Positions 35,380 through 43,506 of a DNA stretch of 64,000 nucleotides are shown here, one piece after another (the stretch's first letter is position 1; each line of letters opens with the position of its first letter). The position numbers were made by a program, and so were the translations under genes. A model generated the notes under the pieces. It made no database searches. It worked only from the letters and a program-made list of their open reading frames with translations, and was not told the DNA's origin. Source of the DNA: Phenylobacterium sp. J426 (GTDB taxonomy: Bacteria; Pseudomonadota; Alphaproteobacteria; Caulobacterales; Caulobacteraceae); NCBI RefSeq assembly GCF_024699945.1, contig NZ_JAJOMY010000001.1, positions 3,727,001 through 3,791,000 on the forward strand, read 5' to 3'.

Positions 35380-36485
35380 TTGGCCGCGGCGCAGTTCGGT
35401 GAAGTATCGTCACACTGGGCGACTTCGGGAGTCAGGCCGCTGCCGCGTTTCTACAGGTATCTGATCGCGAATCTGGCGCTGTGGGCGGTCACCTATACCC
35501 TGCTCACCACCCTGATCGTCATGATCCAGCCCATGCCGCATCCGGTGGATTCGGCGATCCGCCGCGCCGTGGTCATGCTGTCGGCCGCGGGCTTCTGCGT
35601 CGGCGTGGGGCTGGTGCTGGACGCCGGCTCGAGGCTCCGGCTGCCGCTGAAGCTCGGCCTGGCCGCCCTCTGCGCGGTTTCGGGGCCCTGTACTATGGCG
35701 CGGTCAATCACCTGGCGTTCTACGTCGTCTGGCCTCGTTGGGGCGAGATCACCTGGTGGATGAGCTTCGTCTCGACCGGCTTCTGGGCGATCTGGGTGTT
35801 CCTCGCCTGGACAGCCGTCCACTTCGCTCTCGGCTACGAGGACCAGCTGAAGGAGAAGTCGCTGCGGCTGGAGCGAACCCAGACCCTGGCGGCGCGGGCG
35901 CAGAACCAAATGCTTCGCTACCAGATCAATCCGCACTTCCTGTTCAACACCTTGAACGCGCTCTCCGCCCTCATCCTCGCGCGCGAGACCGAGCGCGCCG
36001 AGAAGGTCGTGCTGATGCTTTCCGGCTTCCTCCGCTACACCCTCGAGAAGGAACTGCCCGAAAAGGTACCGTTGCACGAGGAACTCGACGCGCAGCGGCA
36101 ATATCTGTCGATCGAACAGGTCCGGTTCGAGGATCGCCTGACATTCCGCGCCGAGGTCCCCGACTGCGTCCGTGACGCGCTCGCCCCGTCGCTGATCCTG
36201 CAGCCGCTGGTGGAAAATGCGGTGAAGTACGGGGTCGCCCGTTCCAGCCGCCCCGTGACCATCGAGCTGCGGGCCTGGGAGACCTCGGGCCGGTTGTGCC
36301 TCTCGGTGGCGGACGATGGCGACAACAGCGCCCATCAGGCCTCGCCGAAGCTCGGCCTTGGTCTGGAGAACGTGCGGTCTCGCCTGGAGGCGATGTACGG
36401 CGGCGCCGCGGGCCTGGTGTGCGGCCCGCGTCCGGGCCGGGGCTGGGAGTGCCGCCTCGAGCTGCCCCTGGAGCGCGCCGCGTGA
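35380..36485 (+). CDS. LytS/AlgZ-type membrane sensor histidine kinase (one frameshift)
   Basis: The N-terminal part has four membrane helices (YLIANLALWAVTYTLLTTLI, MLSAAGFCVGVGLVLDAG, LALLA-type third helix, WMSFVSTGFWAIWVFLAW). A coiled linker leads to the His_kinase domain (PF06580): QINPHFLFNTLNALSAL with the phospho-acceptor His, LILQPLVENAVKYGV and the ATP-lid GLGLENVRSRL. The reading frame changes at GGGGCCC near 35682-35688, where one base is missing between the second and third helices; both halves match one kinase. The start is uncertain, and TTG 35380 is the first candidate in frame. Its stop overlaps the response regulator start (GTGA). The signal is unknown. Confidence 0.78.
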
Positions 36486-37263
36486 CCACGCCGCTCCGCC
36501 TGCTGCTGGTCGACGACGAACCCCCGCCCTGCGCCGACTGCGTATGCTGCTGGCCGAGATCGAGAACGTGGAGATCGTCGGACAGGCGGCCGATGGCGAG
36601 GAGGCGCTCGCCGTGCTGGAGACCGCGCCGGTCGACATCGTCCTCCTCGACATCAAGATGCCGGGGTTGAGCGGCCTCGAGCTGCTCTCGCGCTTCAAGG
36701 CCGCGCCGCCCGCCTTTGTCTTCATCACCGCCTACAGCCGCTTCGCTGTCGACGCCTTCGAACTGGCGCCGACCGACTACCTGCTGAAACCGGTTTCGAT
36801 CGAGCGGCTGCGCCAGGCGCTGACCCGCGGCCGGGCGGAGATCGAGTCCCGGCGCGCCGCCCAACGGCTGGCCGAACTCGAGGCGGCGCTCGCGCGCGGC
36901 GCGCCCGAGGAGGCCGACGAGGACGGCTTCCTGACCGAAGTCTGGGTCAAGGCGCGCGGCGAACGCGTGCGCCTGCATCTCGACGCGGTCGACTGGATCG
37001 AGGCCGAGGGCGACCACATCCGGGTGCACAGCGGCGGGCGCAGCTTCCTGCTCCGCCTCTCGATCCGGCAGCTGGAACAGCGGCTCGATCCGCGCCACTT
37101 CGTGCGCGTGCATCGCTCGGCCCTCGTGCGCGCGGAGCGGATCGTGCGGGTGGCGCGCGCCGAGGGCGGGCAGGCCGTGCTGACCCTGGAGACCGGGGCC
37201 GAGGTGCCGGTCTCGCGCCGCTACGCGCCCCGCCTGAAGCAGTTGGCGCGCCGCCCCGCCTGA
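36482..37263 (+). CDS. LytR/AlgR-type response regulator, REC-LytTR (one frameshift)
   Basis: GTG 36482 overlaps the kinase stop and begins PLRLLLVDDEPP. The frame must gain one base near 36526 (CCCCCGCCC for the expected CCCCCGGCCC) to continue as LRRLRMLLAEIENVEIVG. The receiver has Asp in IVLLDIKMPGLSG and Lys in YLLKPVS. The C-terminal LytTR DNA-binding domain (about 165-258) shows VDWIEAEGDHIRVHSG and FVRVHRSALVRAERI. LytTR regulators bind direct repeats rather than palindromes. With the overlapping kinase gene it forms a complete two-component system; the target genes are not evident nearby. Confidence 0.83.
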
Positions 37264-37266
37264 CGG

Positions 37267-37648
37267 CTAGCCGACGGTGAGCCAGTCGCCAGGCAGGCTC
37301 GACATCTGGACGCCCACCAGGATCACCATGCCGCCGCCGCCCATGTTGACCACGGTGTCGGCGCCGGACTGCGTCAGGGTGTAGGTCGTTCCGGCCGGCA
37401 GGTTCAGCCTGTCGCCTTCGGCGAAGTTGAAGTCCTCGATGCGGTCGATCCCCGCTTCGCCGACGCTGTGGAAGCGATCCGCGCCTGCTCCGCCGAACAT
37501 GGTGTCGGCGCCACGGTCGCGGCGACGAAATCGTCCCCCCGCGCCGCCGTGGACAGTCGTCACCTTGGCCGCCCCCCACCCAGCCATCGCCACGCCGCCG
37601 TAAACGGTCTCATTGCCAAGGTTGCCGAAGATCACGTCGTGGTCGGGG
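37267..37648 (-). pseudogene. RTX-type calcium-binding C-terminal remnant
   Basis: The last 75 codons encode a clear RTX-family end: FGGAGADRFHS, then GIDRIEDFNFAEGDRLNLP, and a final VGVQMSSLPGDWLTVG. Upstream, nonapeptide-like units (DVIFGNLGNETVYGG, TVHGGAG, GADTMFGG) occur, but several indels break the repeat pattern; different frames give GGRGDG-like and GAGDDF-like pieces. No adequate start is seen before it meets the divergent nasT gene. It is therefore a degraded or badly sequenced 3' fragment of a secreted RTX protein. No type I secretion gene is adjacent. Confidence 0.55.
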
Positions 37649-37764
37649 CCCGGCGCCCAAAGAGCGGGCGCCCGGCGCCGCGCGCGCAGGCGTTCGGCGC
37701 GCGGTTCCCACGGCGCAGCGTTCGGCAGGGCGCCCTCGCCGGTCGGGATCGGCCTAGTCGAGAC

Positions 37765-38343
37765 ATGCGCGTGCTCGTCGTCGATCCGGATCCCGCCCGG
37801 GCGGCCCTGGTGGCCGAGGGACTGTCCGGCGTCGAGCCGCTGGAGGTCCGTCATGCCGCGACGTTCGCAGCGGCCGAGACGGCCGCCTTCGAGCCGGACG
37901 TGATCGTGGTGGCGTCCGACAGCCCCGATCGCGACACCATCGAGAGCCTGCGCGAGGCGACGGAGGCCAATCCGCGGCCGGTGGTGATGTTCGTCGACCG
38001 CTCCGAGCCTGGCCTGGCCGAGCAGGCTGTGCGGGCCGGCGTGTCCGCCTACGTCGTCGACGGCCTCGCGGCCGCCCGCGTGCGCTCCGTTCTCGAGGTG
38101 GCCATGAGCCGGTTCCAGCTGATGAACCAGCTACGTCAGGACCTCGAGAAGGCGAAGGCGGACCTCGCGTCCCGCAAGACCGTCGAGCGCGCCAAGGCCG
38201 TGCTGATGAGGGAGCGGGGCCTGGACGAGGACGCCGCCTACCGGCTGTTGCGCAAGCTTTCGATGGACACTGGACGGCCGCTCGGGGCGGTGGCCGCCGA
38301 CCTGCTGGCCTACGCGGGCGTACTGAGGGGGGACACGCCATGA
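37765..38343 (+). CDS. nasT: ANTAR-domain antitermination regulator NasT
   Basis: This 192-residue protein has a receiver-like N-terminal domain (MRVLVVDPDPARAALVAEGL; the usual phospho-site region reads VIVVASDSPDRD). A C-terminal ANTAR RNA-binding domain follows: DLASRKTVERAKAVLMRERG then LDEDAAYRLLRKLSMDTGR. NasT binds leader RNA of nitrate/nitrite assimilation genes and prevents termination when nitrate is present. It overlaps nasS (ATGA) and precedes the nitrate transporter and reductase genes. The true start is ATG 37765, although the frame is open upstream. Confidence 0.9.
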   Translation: MRVLVVDPDPARAALVAEGLSGVEPLEVRHAATFAAAETAAFEPDVIVVASDSPDRDTIESLREATEANPRPVVMFVDRSEPGLAEQAVRAGVSAYVVDGLAAARVRSVLEVAMSRFQLMNQLRQDLEKAKADLASRKTVERAKAVLMRERGLDEDAAYRLLRKLSMDTGRPLGAVAADLLAYAGVLRGDTP

Positions 38344-39252
38344 AGGTCAGGCTCGGCTATGCGCCGCTGAGCGACAGCGGGGCGGTGATTGCGGCCGAAA
38401 CGCTCGGCTTCTTCGCCGCGGAGGGCCTGGAGGTGGAGCTGACGCGAGAGGTCTCCTGGGCCACCTTGCGCGACAAGGTCACGCTGGGCGCGCTCGCCGG
38501 CGCCCCCTTGCTGGCGCCGATGGCGCTGTCCGCAGGGCTGGAGCCGCCCGCGCCAATCATCGCTCCGCTGGTGATCGCCCGCGGGGGGCGCGTCGATCGC
38601 GCTCGCCAGGCGGCTCGGCGACGCCGCAGGCCTCGCCGACATCGTCCGACGCCGCGCCGTGGAGGGTGCGAGCCCGCTGACGCTGGCGGTCGTCTACCCT
38701 TACTCGCTCCACAACTACCTGCTGCGCACCTGGCTGGTGTCGGCCGGCGTCGCCCCCGATCGGGACGTGCGCCTGACGGTGGCGGCGCCGTCGCGGATGG
38801 CTGAACTCCTGGTCAGCGGCGTGATCGAGGGCTTCTGCGCAGGCGAGCCTTGGGGAACAGCCGCGGAAGCCGCAGGCGCCGGCCGCGTCGTGGCGCGCGC
38901 GGCGGCCATCCTGCCCGGCGCGCCGGACAAGGTTCTGGGATTCTGCCGCGCCTGGGCCGAGGCCGACGCGCAGCGGTTCTCCGCCGTCATCCGCGCGGTC
39001 AGGCGGGCGGCCGCCTGGTGCGCAGCAGGAGAGAACCGCGCGTCGCTGGCCGATCTGCTGGCCGAGCGCCTGGACCAGCCGGCGGAGGTGATCCTGCCGG
39101 GACTGACCCACATAGACTTCGCCGCGGACCCGGCCGAGCCGGGCGAGGCCTCAGACCTGCTGGCGCACATGCGCCGCTGGGGCCACGCGCCGGCGGATCT
39201 GGACGGCGACGCCCTCGCCCGCGCCGTGTTCCGCGGCGATCTTTGCGCCTGA
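38340..39252 (+). CDS. nasS: Nitrate sensor NasS, NrtA-like binding protein (one frameshift)
   Basis: The product resembles ABC nitrate-binding proteins (NrtA/CmpA). It opens KVRLGYAPLSDSGAVIAAE and has GFFAAEGLEVELTREVSWAT, LAVVYPYSLHNYLLRTWL and EGFCAGEPWGTAA. There is no signal peptide, as expected for cytoplasmic NasS. NasS is known to hold NasT inactive until it binds nitrate or nitrite. The frame breaks in six G at 38583-38588; with five G the protein continues ARGGASIALARRLGDAAGLA into the rest. The stop lies at 39252. The ATG overlaps nasT by 4 bases. No ABC permease or ATPase gene accompanies it, which supports the sensor role. Confidence 0.87.
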
Positions 39253-39469
39253 TTTAGGCGCCCCAGGCCGTCAGGCGCCGCCAATTTGCGCGGCGGCGAA
39301 AATGAGCCTCGCTGCGCCGGCGCCGAAGATGACGGCCGCTCCGGGCGGCGCTCTCCTCTTGTGCAAGGCCCAGGACAACGGCGTTCGCGGCCTCGGACCG
39401 GCTCGATGACGAGCCCACCCGAACCCTCGGCGACGCCGCCTCACGTCCATTCCGATGCAGGGCCTTCCT
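39253..39469 (+). promoter_or_regulatory. Nitrate operon leader, candidate NasT (ANTAR) target
   Basis: The 217-bp gap before the nitrate transporter contains two consecutive hairpins. AGGCC/GGCCT (39366-39370 with 39389-39393) encloses an inner AACGGCGTT element, and a perfect GGCTCG-ATGA-CGAGCC stem-loop lies at 39400-39415. Paired hairpins upstream of nitrate genes are what ANTAR proteins bind, but I cannot confirm the hexaloop A1/G4 rule here, and no clear terminator T tract is visible. Confidence 0.35.
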
Positions 39470-40692
39470 ATGCTCAGCCGTTCCTTCCTCAAGGCCGGAC
39501 ACCCGCCGACGCTGCTGTCCGCGTTCCTCTACTTCGACCTGTCCTTCATGGTCTGGGTGCTGCTTGGCCCGCTGGGCGTCGCCATCGCGAAGGACTTCGG
39601 CCTCACCGCGGCGCAGAAGGGCTTGATGGTTGCTGTGCCGGTGCTGTCCGGCGCCCTGCTGCGCCTCGTGGCAGGCGTGATGGTCGACCATATCGGGCCC
39701 AAACGGACGGGCCTGATCGGCCAGATCGTTGTGTTGACCGGCCTCGCTGTCGCCTGGCTGCTGGGCGTGAGCGACTACAGTCAGGTGCTCGCCCTCGGCG
39801 TCCTGCTCGGCGTGGCCGGCGCCTCGTTCGCCGTCGCGCTGCCGCTGGCGTCGCGATGGTATCCGCCCGAGCATCAGGGCCTGGCGCTGGGCATCGCCGG
39901 CGCGGGCAACTCGGGCACGGCGCTCGCGGCCCTCTTCGCGCCGGGCCTGGCGCAGGCGTTCGGCTGGCAGAACGTGATCGGCCTCGCCGCGCTGCCACTC
40001 ACCGTCGCCCTCGTGGTCTATGCGATCTTCGCCAAGGACGCGCCGAACCGCCCTCTCCCCGAAGCGGCTGGCCGAGTACCTCTCGGTGCTCGCCGCGCGC
40101 GACGCCTGGTGGCTGATGGGCCTGTACGGGGTGACCTTCGGCGGCTTCGTGGGCCTGTCCTCTTCGCTGACGATATATTTCAACGCCGAGTACGGCTTGC
40201 CGGCCGTCACCGCAGGCTTCTTCACCGCCGCCTGCGTGTTCGCAGGATCTTTCCTGCGGCCGGTGGGCGGCGGCCTTGGCCGACCGGTTCGGCGGCGTAC
40301 GCACGCTGTCGGTGGTCTATGTGCTGGCCGGCCTGGGCCTTGCGCTCGCCAGCTTCCACCACGCCAGCCCCTGGGTGGCGCTCGGGCTGATGATGTTCGC
40401 CATGAGCGTGCTCGGCATGGGCAATGGCGCCGTCTTCCAACTCGCGCCGCAGCGCTTTGGCCGGGAGATCGGGGTGGTCACGGGCCTCGTCGGCATGACC
40501 GGCGGCATCGGCGGCTTCTATCTGGCCGCCAGCCTCGGCTGGGCCAAGCAGGCCACCGGTTCGTATCAGCCGGGGCTCCTCGCCTTCGCCGGCCTCGCCC
40601 TGCTGGCCTTGCTCGGCCTCACCGGCGTGAAGGCGCGCTGGCGCCGGACCTGGCCCGATCTCGCAGGCGCCGGCGGCGCGCTGCGGCTCTAG
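39470..40692 (+). CDS. MFS nitrate/nitrite transporter, NarK/NrtP family (two frameshifts)
   Basis: The carrier has twelve predicted helices. Nitrate-porter features are visible: LLSAFLYFDLSFMVWVLLGP, LVAGVMVDHIGPKRTG, and a signature-like GIAGAGNSGTALAALFAPGL, with a second one GLVGMTGGIGGFYLAASLGW. The frame shifts by one extra base near 40052, between KDAPNR and KRLAEYLS, and again at 40276-40277, where CTTGGCC should read as GLADRFGGVRT. Both flanks are conserved. ATG 39470 (MLSRSFLKAG) is the likely start. It imports nitrate for the reductases encoded next; nirB begins 10 bases downstream. Confidence 0.85.
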
Positions 40693-40702
40693 GAGGGGCG
40701 TC

Positions 40703-43171
40703 ATGGCCAAGCAGAGACTGGTCGTCATCGGCAACGGCATGGCCGGCTGTCGCGCGGTGCAGGAGGTGCTCAAGCGCGATCCCGACCGCTACGACATCGC
40801 GATCCTCGGCGCCGAGCCCCGCGTGAACTACGACCGCATCATGCTGTCGCCGGTGCTGGCGGGCGAGAAGAGCTTCCGGGACATCGTCCTGAACGACGAG
40901 GCCTGGTACGCCGACAACGGCATCGCCCTGCACGCCGGTCGCCGGGTCGTAGCCATCGACCGCGACGCGAAGGTGGTCCACGGCGAAGGCGGGCTGAAGC
41001 TCTCCTACGACAGGCTGATCCTCGCGACGGGCTCCGACCCGGTCCGTCTGCCGCTGCCCGGCGCAGACCTTGCGGGCGTCGTCACCTTCCGCGACCTGGA
41101 CGATGTGGAGGCCATGATCGCCGCCTCGTCCAGGCCCGACGCCCGGGCCGTGGTGATCGGCGGCGGGCTGCTGGGCATCGAGGCCGCCTACGGCCTGGCG
41201 CGCCGGGGTATGGCCGCGACCGTCGTTCACCTGATGGACGTGCTGATGGAGCGCCAACTCGACGCCTCGGCCGGTTTCCTGCTGACGGAGGCGCTGGCGT
41301 CCAAGGGCGTCGAGACCGTGCTGGACGCCCTTTCGGAGGAGATCCTGGGCGAAGGTGGGCGCGTCACCGGGCTTCGCCTGAAGGACGGACGGGTGCTTGC
41401 CTGCGAGCTCCTGGTGATGGCCGTCGGCATCCGTCCGAACGCGGCGCTCGCGCGGGCGGCCGGCCTGGACGTCAACCGCGGCGTGGTCGTCGACGACCGG
41501 CTGCGGACCTCCGACCCCGACATCTTCGCCGTCGGCGAGTGCGTCGAGCATCGCGGCCAGTGCTACGGCCTGGTGGCGCCGATCTGGGACATGTGCCGGA
41601 CCCTGGCCGACACGCTCACCGGCGGCGACGCCGCCTACGAGGGCTCGGTGCTCTCGACCCGCCTGAAGGTCTCAGGGGTCGACGTCTTTTCGGCCGGCAA
41701 GTTCGCCGGCGGAGAGGGCTGCGAGGACATCGTGTTCCGCGACGCCGGCCGCGGCGTCTACAAGCGTATCGTGCTGGAGAACGGCCGCGTGGCCGGCGCG
41801 GTGCTGTTCGGCGACGTGCTGGACGGCGGCTGGTACTTCGACCTGATGCGCCAGGGCGCGGAGGTGGGCGACATCCGTGAGACCCTGGTGTTCGGTCAGG
41901 CGGTGACGGAGGGCCTTCGGGGCCTCGACCCTAGCGCCGCCGTTGCGGCCATGGCCGACACGGCCGAGGTCTGCGGCTGCAACGGCGTCTGCAAGGGGAC
42001 CATCGTCGAGGCGATCATGGCCCAGGGGCTGACCACCCTGGAGACCGTCCGCGCCCATACCAAGGCCTCGGCCAGCTGCGGCTCCTGCACGCCGATCGTC
42101 GAGAGGATCGTGCAGGCGACCCTCGGCGACGCCTACCAGGCAGGCTCCGGCCCCGCGCCGGTCTGCGGCTGCACGCACAAGGGCCACGACGAAGTGCGAC
42201 GCCGCATCGTGGCCGAGGGCCTAAAGTCGATCCCAGCTGTGATGCAGGCGCTGGAATGGGCGACCCCGGACGGCTGCGCGTCCTGCCGACCGGCGCTGAA
42301 CTACTACCTTCTGTGCGCCTGGCCCGGGGACTACCGCGACGACCGGCAAAGCCGGTTCATCAACGAGCGCGTTCACGCCAACATCCAGAAGGACGGCACC
42401 TATTCCGTGGTCCCGCGCATGTGGGGCGGCATGACCAGCGCCGCCGAGCTGCGCGCCATCGCCGACGTGGTCGACAAGTTCGACATCCCCAGCGTGAAGG
42501 TCACCGGCGGCCAGCGCATCGACCTCTTGGGCGTGAAGAAGGACGACCTGCCCGCCGTCTGGGCCGACCTGAACCGGGCGGGCATGGTCTCGGGCCACGC
42601 CTACGCCAAGGGCCTGCGCACCGTGAAGACCTGCGTCGGCACGGACTGGTGCCGGTTCGGCACCCAGGACTCAACCGGCCTGGGCGTGCGGCTTGAGAAG
42701 TTCATGTGGGGCTCCTGGACGCCCGCGAAGGTGAAGCTGGCGGTGTCCGGCTGCCCTCGAAACTGCGCCGAGGCGACCTGCAAGGACATCGGAGTGATCT
42801 GCGTCGACAGCGGCTATGAGATCCACGTCGGCGGCGCAGCGGGGCTGCACATCCGCGGGACCGAACTGCTCGCCAAGGTCGCCACCGAGGAAGAGGCGCT
42901 GTGGACCATCTGCGCGGTCACCCAGATGTACCGCGAGCAGGGCTGGTATCTGGAGCGCATCTACAAGTGGATGGACCGCGTCGGCCTCGACGCCATCCGG
43001 GCCGAGGTCGGGGACGCCGAACGCCGACGCGCCCTTCACGACCGCTTCGCCTATTCCCAGCGGTTCTCGCGCATCGACCCCTGGGCCGAGCGCGTCGCCG
43101 GCCGTGACGCGGCCGAGTTCAATCCCCTCACCCGACGTCTGGAGTTCGAACCGGCCAAGGAGCCCGCATGA
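40703..43171 (+). CDS. nirB: Assimilatory nitrite reductase, large subunit NirB
   Basis: This 822-residue flavoprotein reduces nitrite to ammonia with NAD(P)H. Order of domains: a pyridine-nucleotide oxidoreductase (LVVIGNGMAGCR; second nucleotide motif AVVIGGGLLGIEAAYGLA; FAD-binding DIFAVGECVEHRG), then BFD-like iron-sulfur regions (CGCNGVCKGT with SASCGSC, and CGCTHKGH with GCASC). The ferredoxin-like sulfite/nitrite reductase half has the siroheme/4Fe-4S ligands in TCVGTDWCRFG and SGCPRNCAEATC. Length and layout are as in other NirB. nirD overlaps its stop (ATGA). Siroheme would come from the SUMT gene at the end of the operon. Confidence 0.95.
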   Translation: MAKQRLVVIGNGMAGCRAVQEVLKRDPDRYDIAILGAEPRVNYDRIMLSPVLAGEKSFRDIVLNDEAWYADNGIALHAGRRVVAIDRDAKVVHGEGGLKLSYDRLILATGSDPVRLPLPGADLAGVVTFRDLDDVEAMIAASSRPDARAVVIGGGLLGIEAAYGLARRGMAATVVHLMDVLMERQLDASAGFLLTEALASKGVETVLDALSEEILGEGGRVTGLRLKDGRVLACELLVMAVGIRPNAALARAAGLDVNRGVVVDDRLRTSDPDIFAVGECVEHRGQCYGLVAPIWDMCRTLADTLTGGDAAYEGSVLSTRLKVSGVDVFSAGKFAGGEGCEDIVFRDAGRGVYKRIVLENGRVAGAVLFGDVLDGGWYFDLMRQGAEVGDIRETLVFGQAVTEGLRGLDPSAAVAAMADTAEVCGCNGVCKGTIVEAIMAQGLTTLETVRAHTKASASCGSCTPIVERIVQATLGDAYQAGSGPAPVCGCTHKGHDEVRRRIVAEGLKSIPAVMQALEWATPDGCASCRPALNYYLLCAWPGDYRDDRQSRFINERVHANIQKDGTYSVVPRMWGGMTSAAELRAIADVVDKFDIPSVKVTGGQRIDLLGVKKDDLPAVWADLNRAGMVSGHAYAKGLRTVKTCVGTDWCRFGTQDSTGLGVRLEKFMWGSWTPAKVKLAVSGCPRNCAEATCKDIGVICVDSGYEIHVGGAAGLHIRGTELLAKVATEEEALWTICAVTQMYREQGWYLERIYKWMDRVGLDAIRAEVGDAERRRALHDRFAYSQRFSRIDPWAERVAGRDAAEFNPLTRRLEFEPAKEPA

Positions 43172-43506
43172 ACGCGCTCGTGAAGGATCCAACCGTGTGG
43201 ACGGACGTCGGCGCGGTCACCGACGTACCGGTGCGGGGCGCCCGGCGCATCCCCACGCCCGAGGGCGACATCGCCGTGTTCCGCACCGGCGACGGCCGGG
43301 TCTTCGCGCTGAAGGACCGGTGCCCACACAAAGGTGGGCCGCTCAGCCAGGGGATCGTGCACGGCCACGCCGTGGCCTGCCCGCTGCACAACTGGTCCAT
43401 CGACCTCGCCACCGGTGAGCCCATGGGCGCCGACCGCGGCAAAGGCTGCACGCCCGTCGTGCCGCTGAAGCTGGAGAGTGGTCGCCTCCTGCTGGGGCGG
43501 GTGTGA
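43168..43506 (+). CDS. nirD: Nitrite reductase small subunit NirD
   Basis: The 112-residue protein has a Rieske-like fold with a complete ligand set, DRCPHKGGPLS and VACPLHNW (Cys-x-His and Cys-x2-His). Some well-known NirD proteins lack these ligands, so here a 2Fe-2S cluster is likely. It pairs with NirB. The ATG overlaps nirB by 4 bases and its stop overlaps the GTG start of the nitrate reductase gene. Confidence 0.92.
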   Translation: MNALVKDPTVWTDVGAVTDVPVRGARRIPTPEGDIAVFRTGDGRVFALKDRCPHKGGPLSQGIVHGHAVACPLHNWSIDLATGEPMGADRGKGCTPVVPLKLESGRLLLGRV

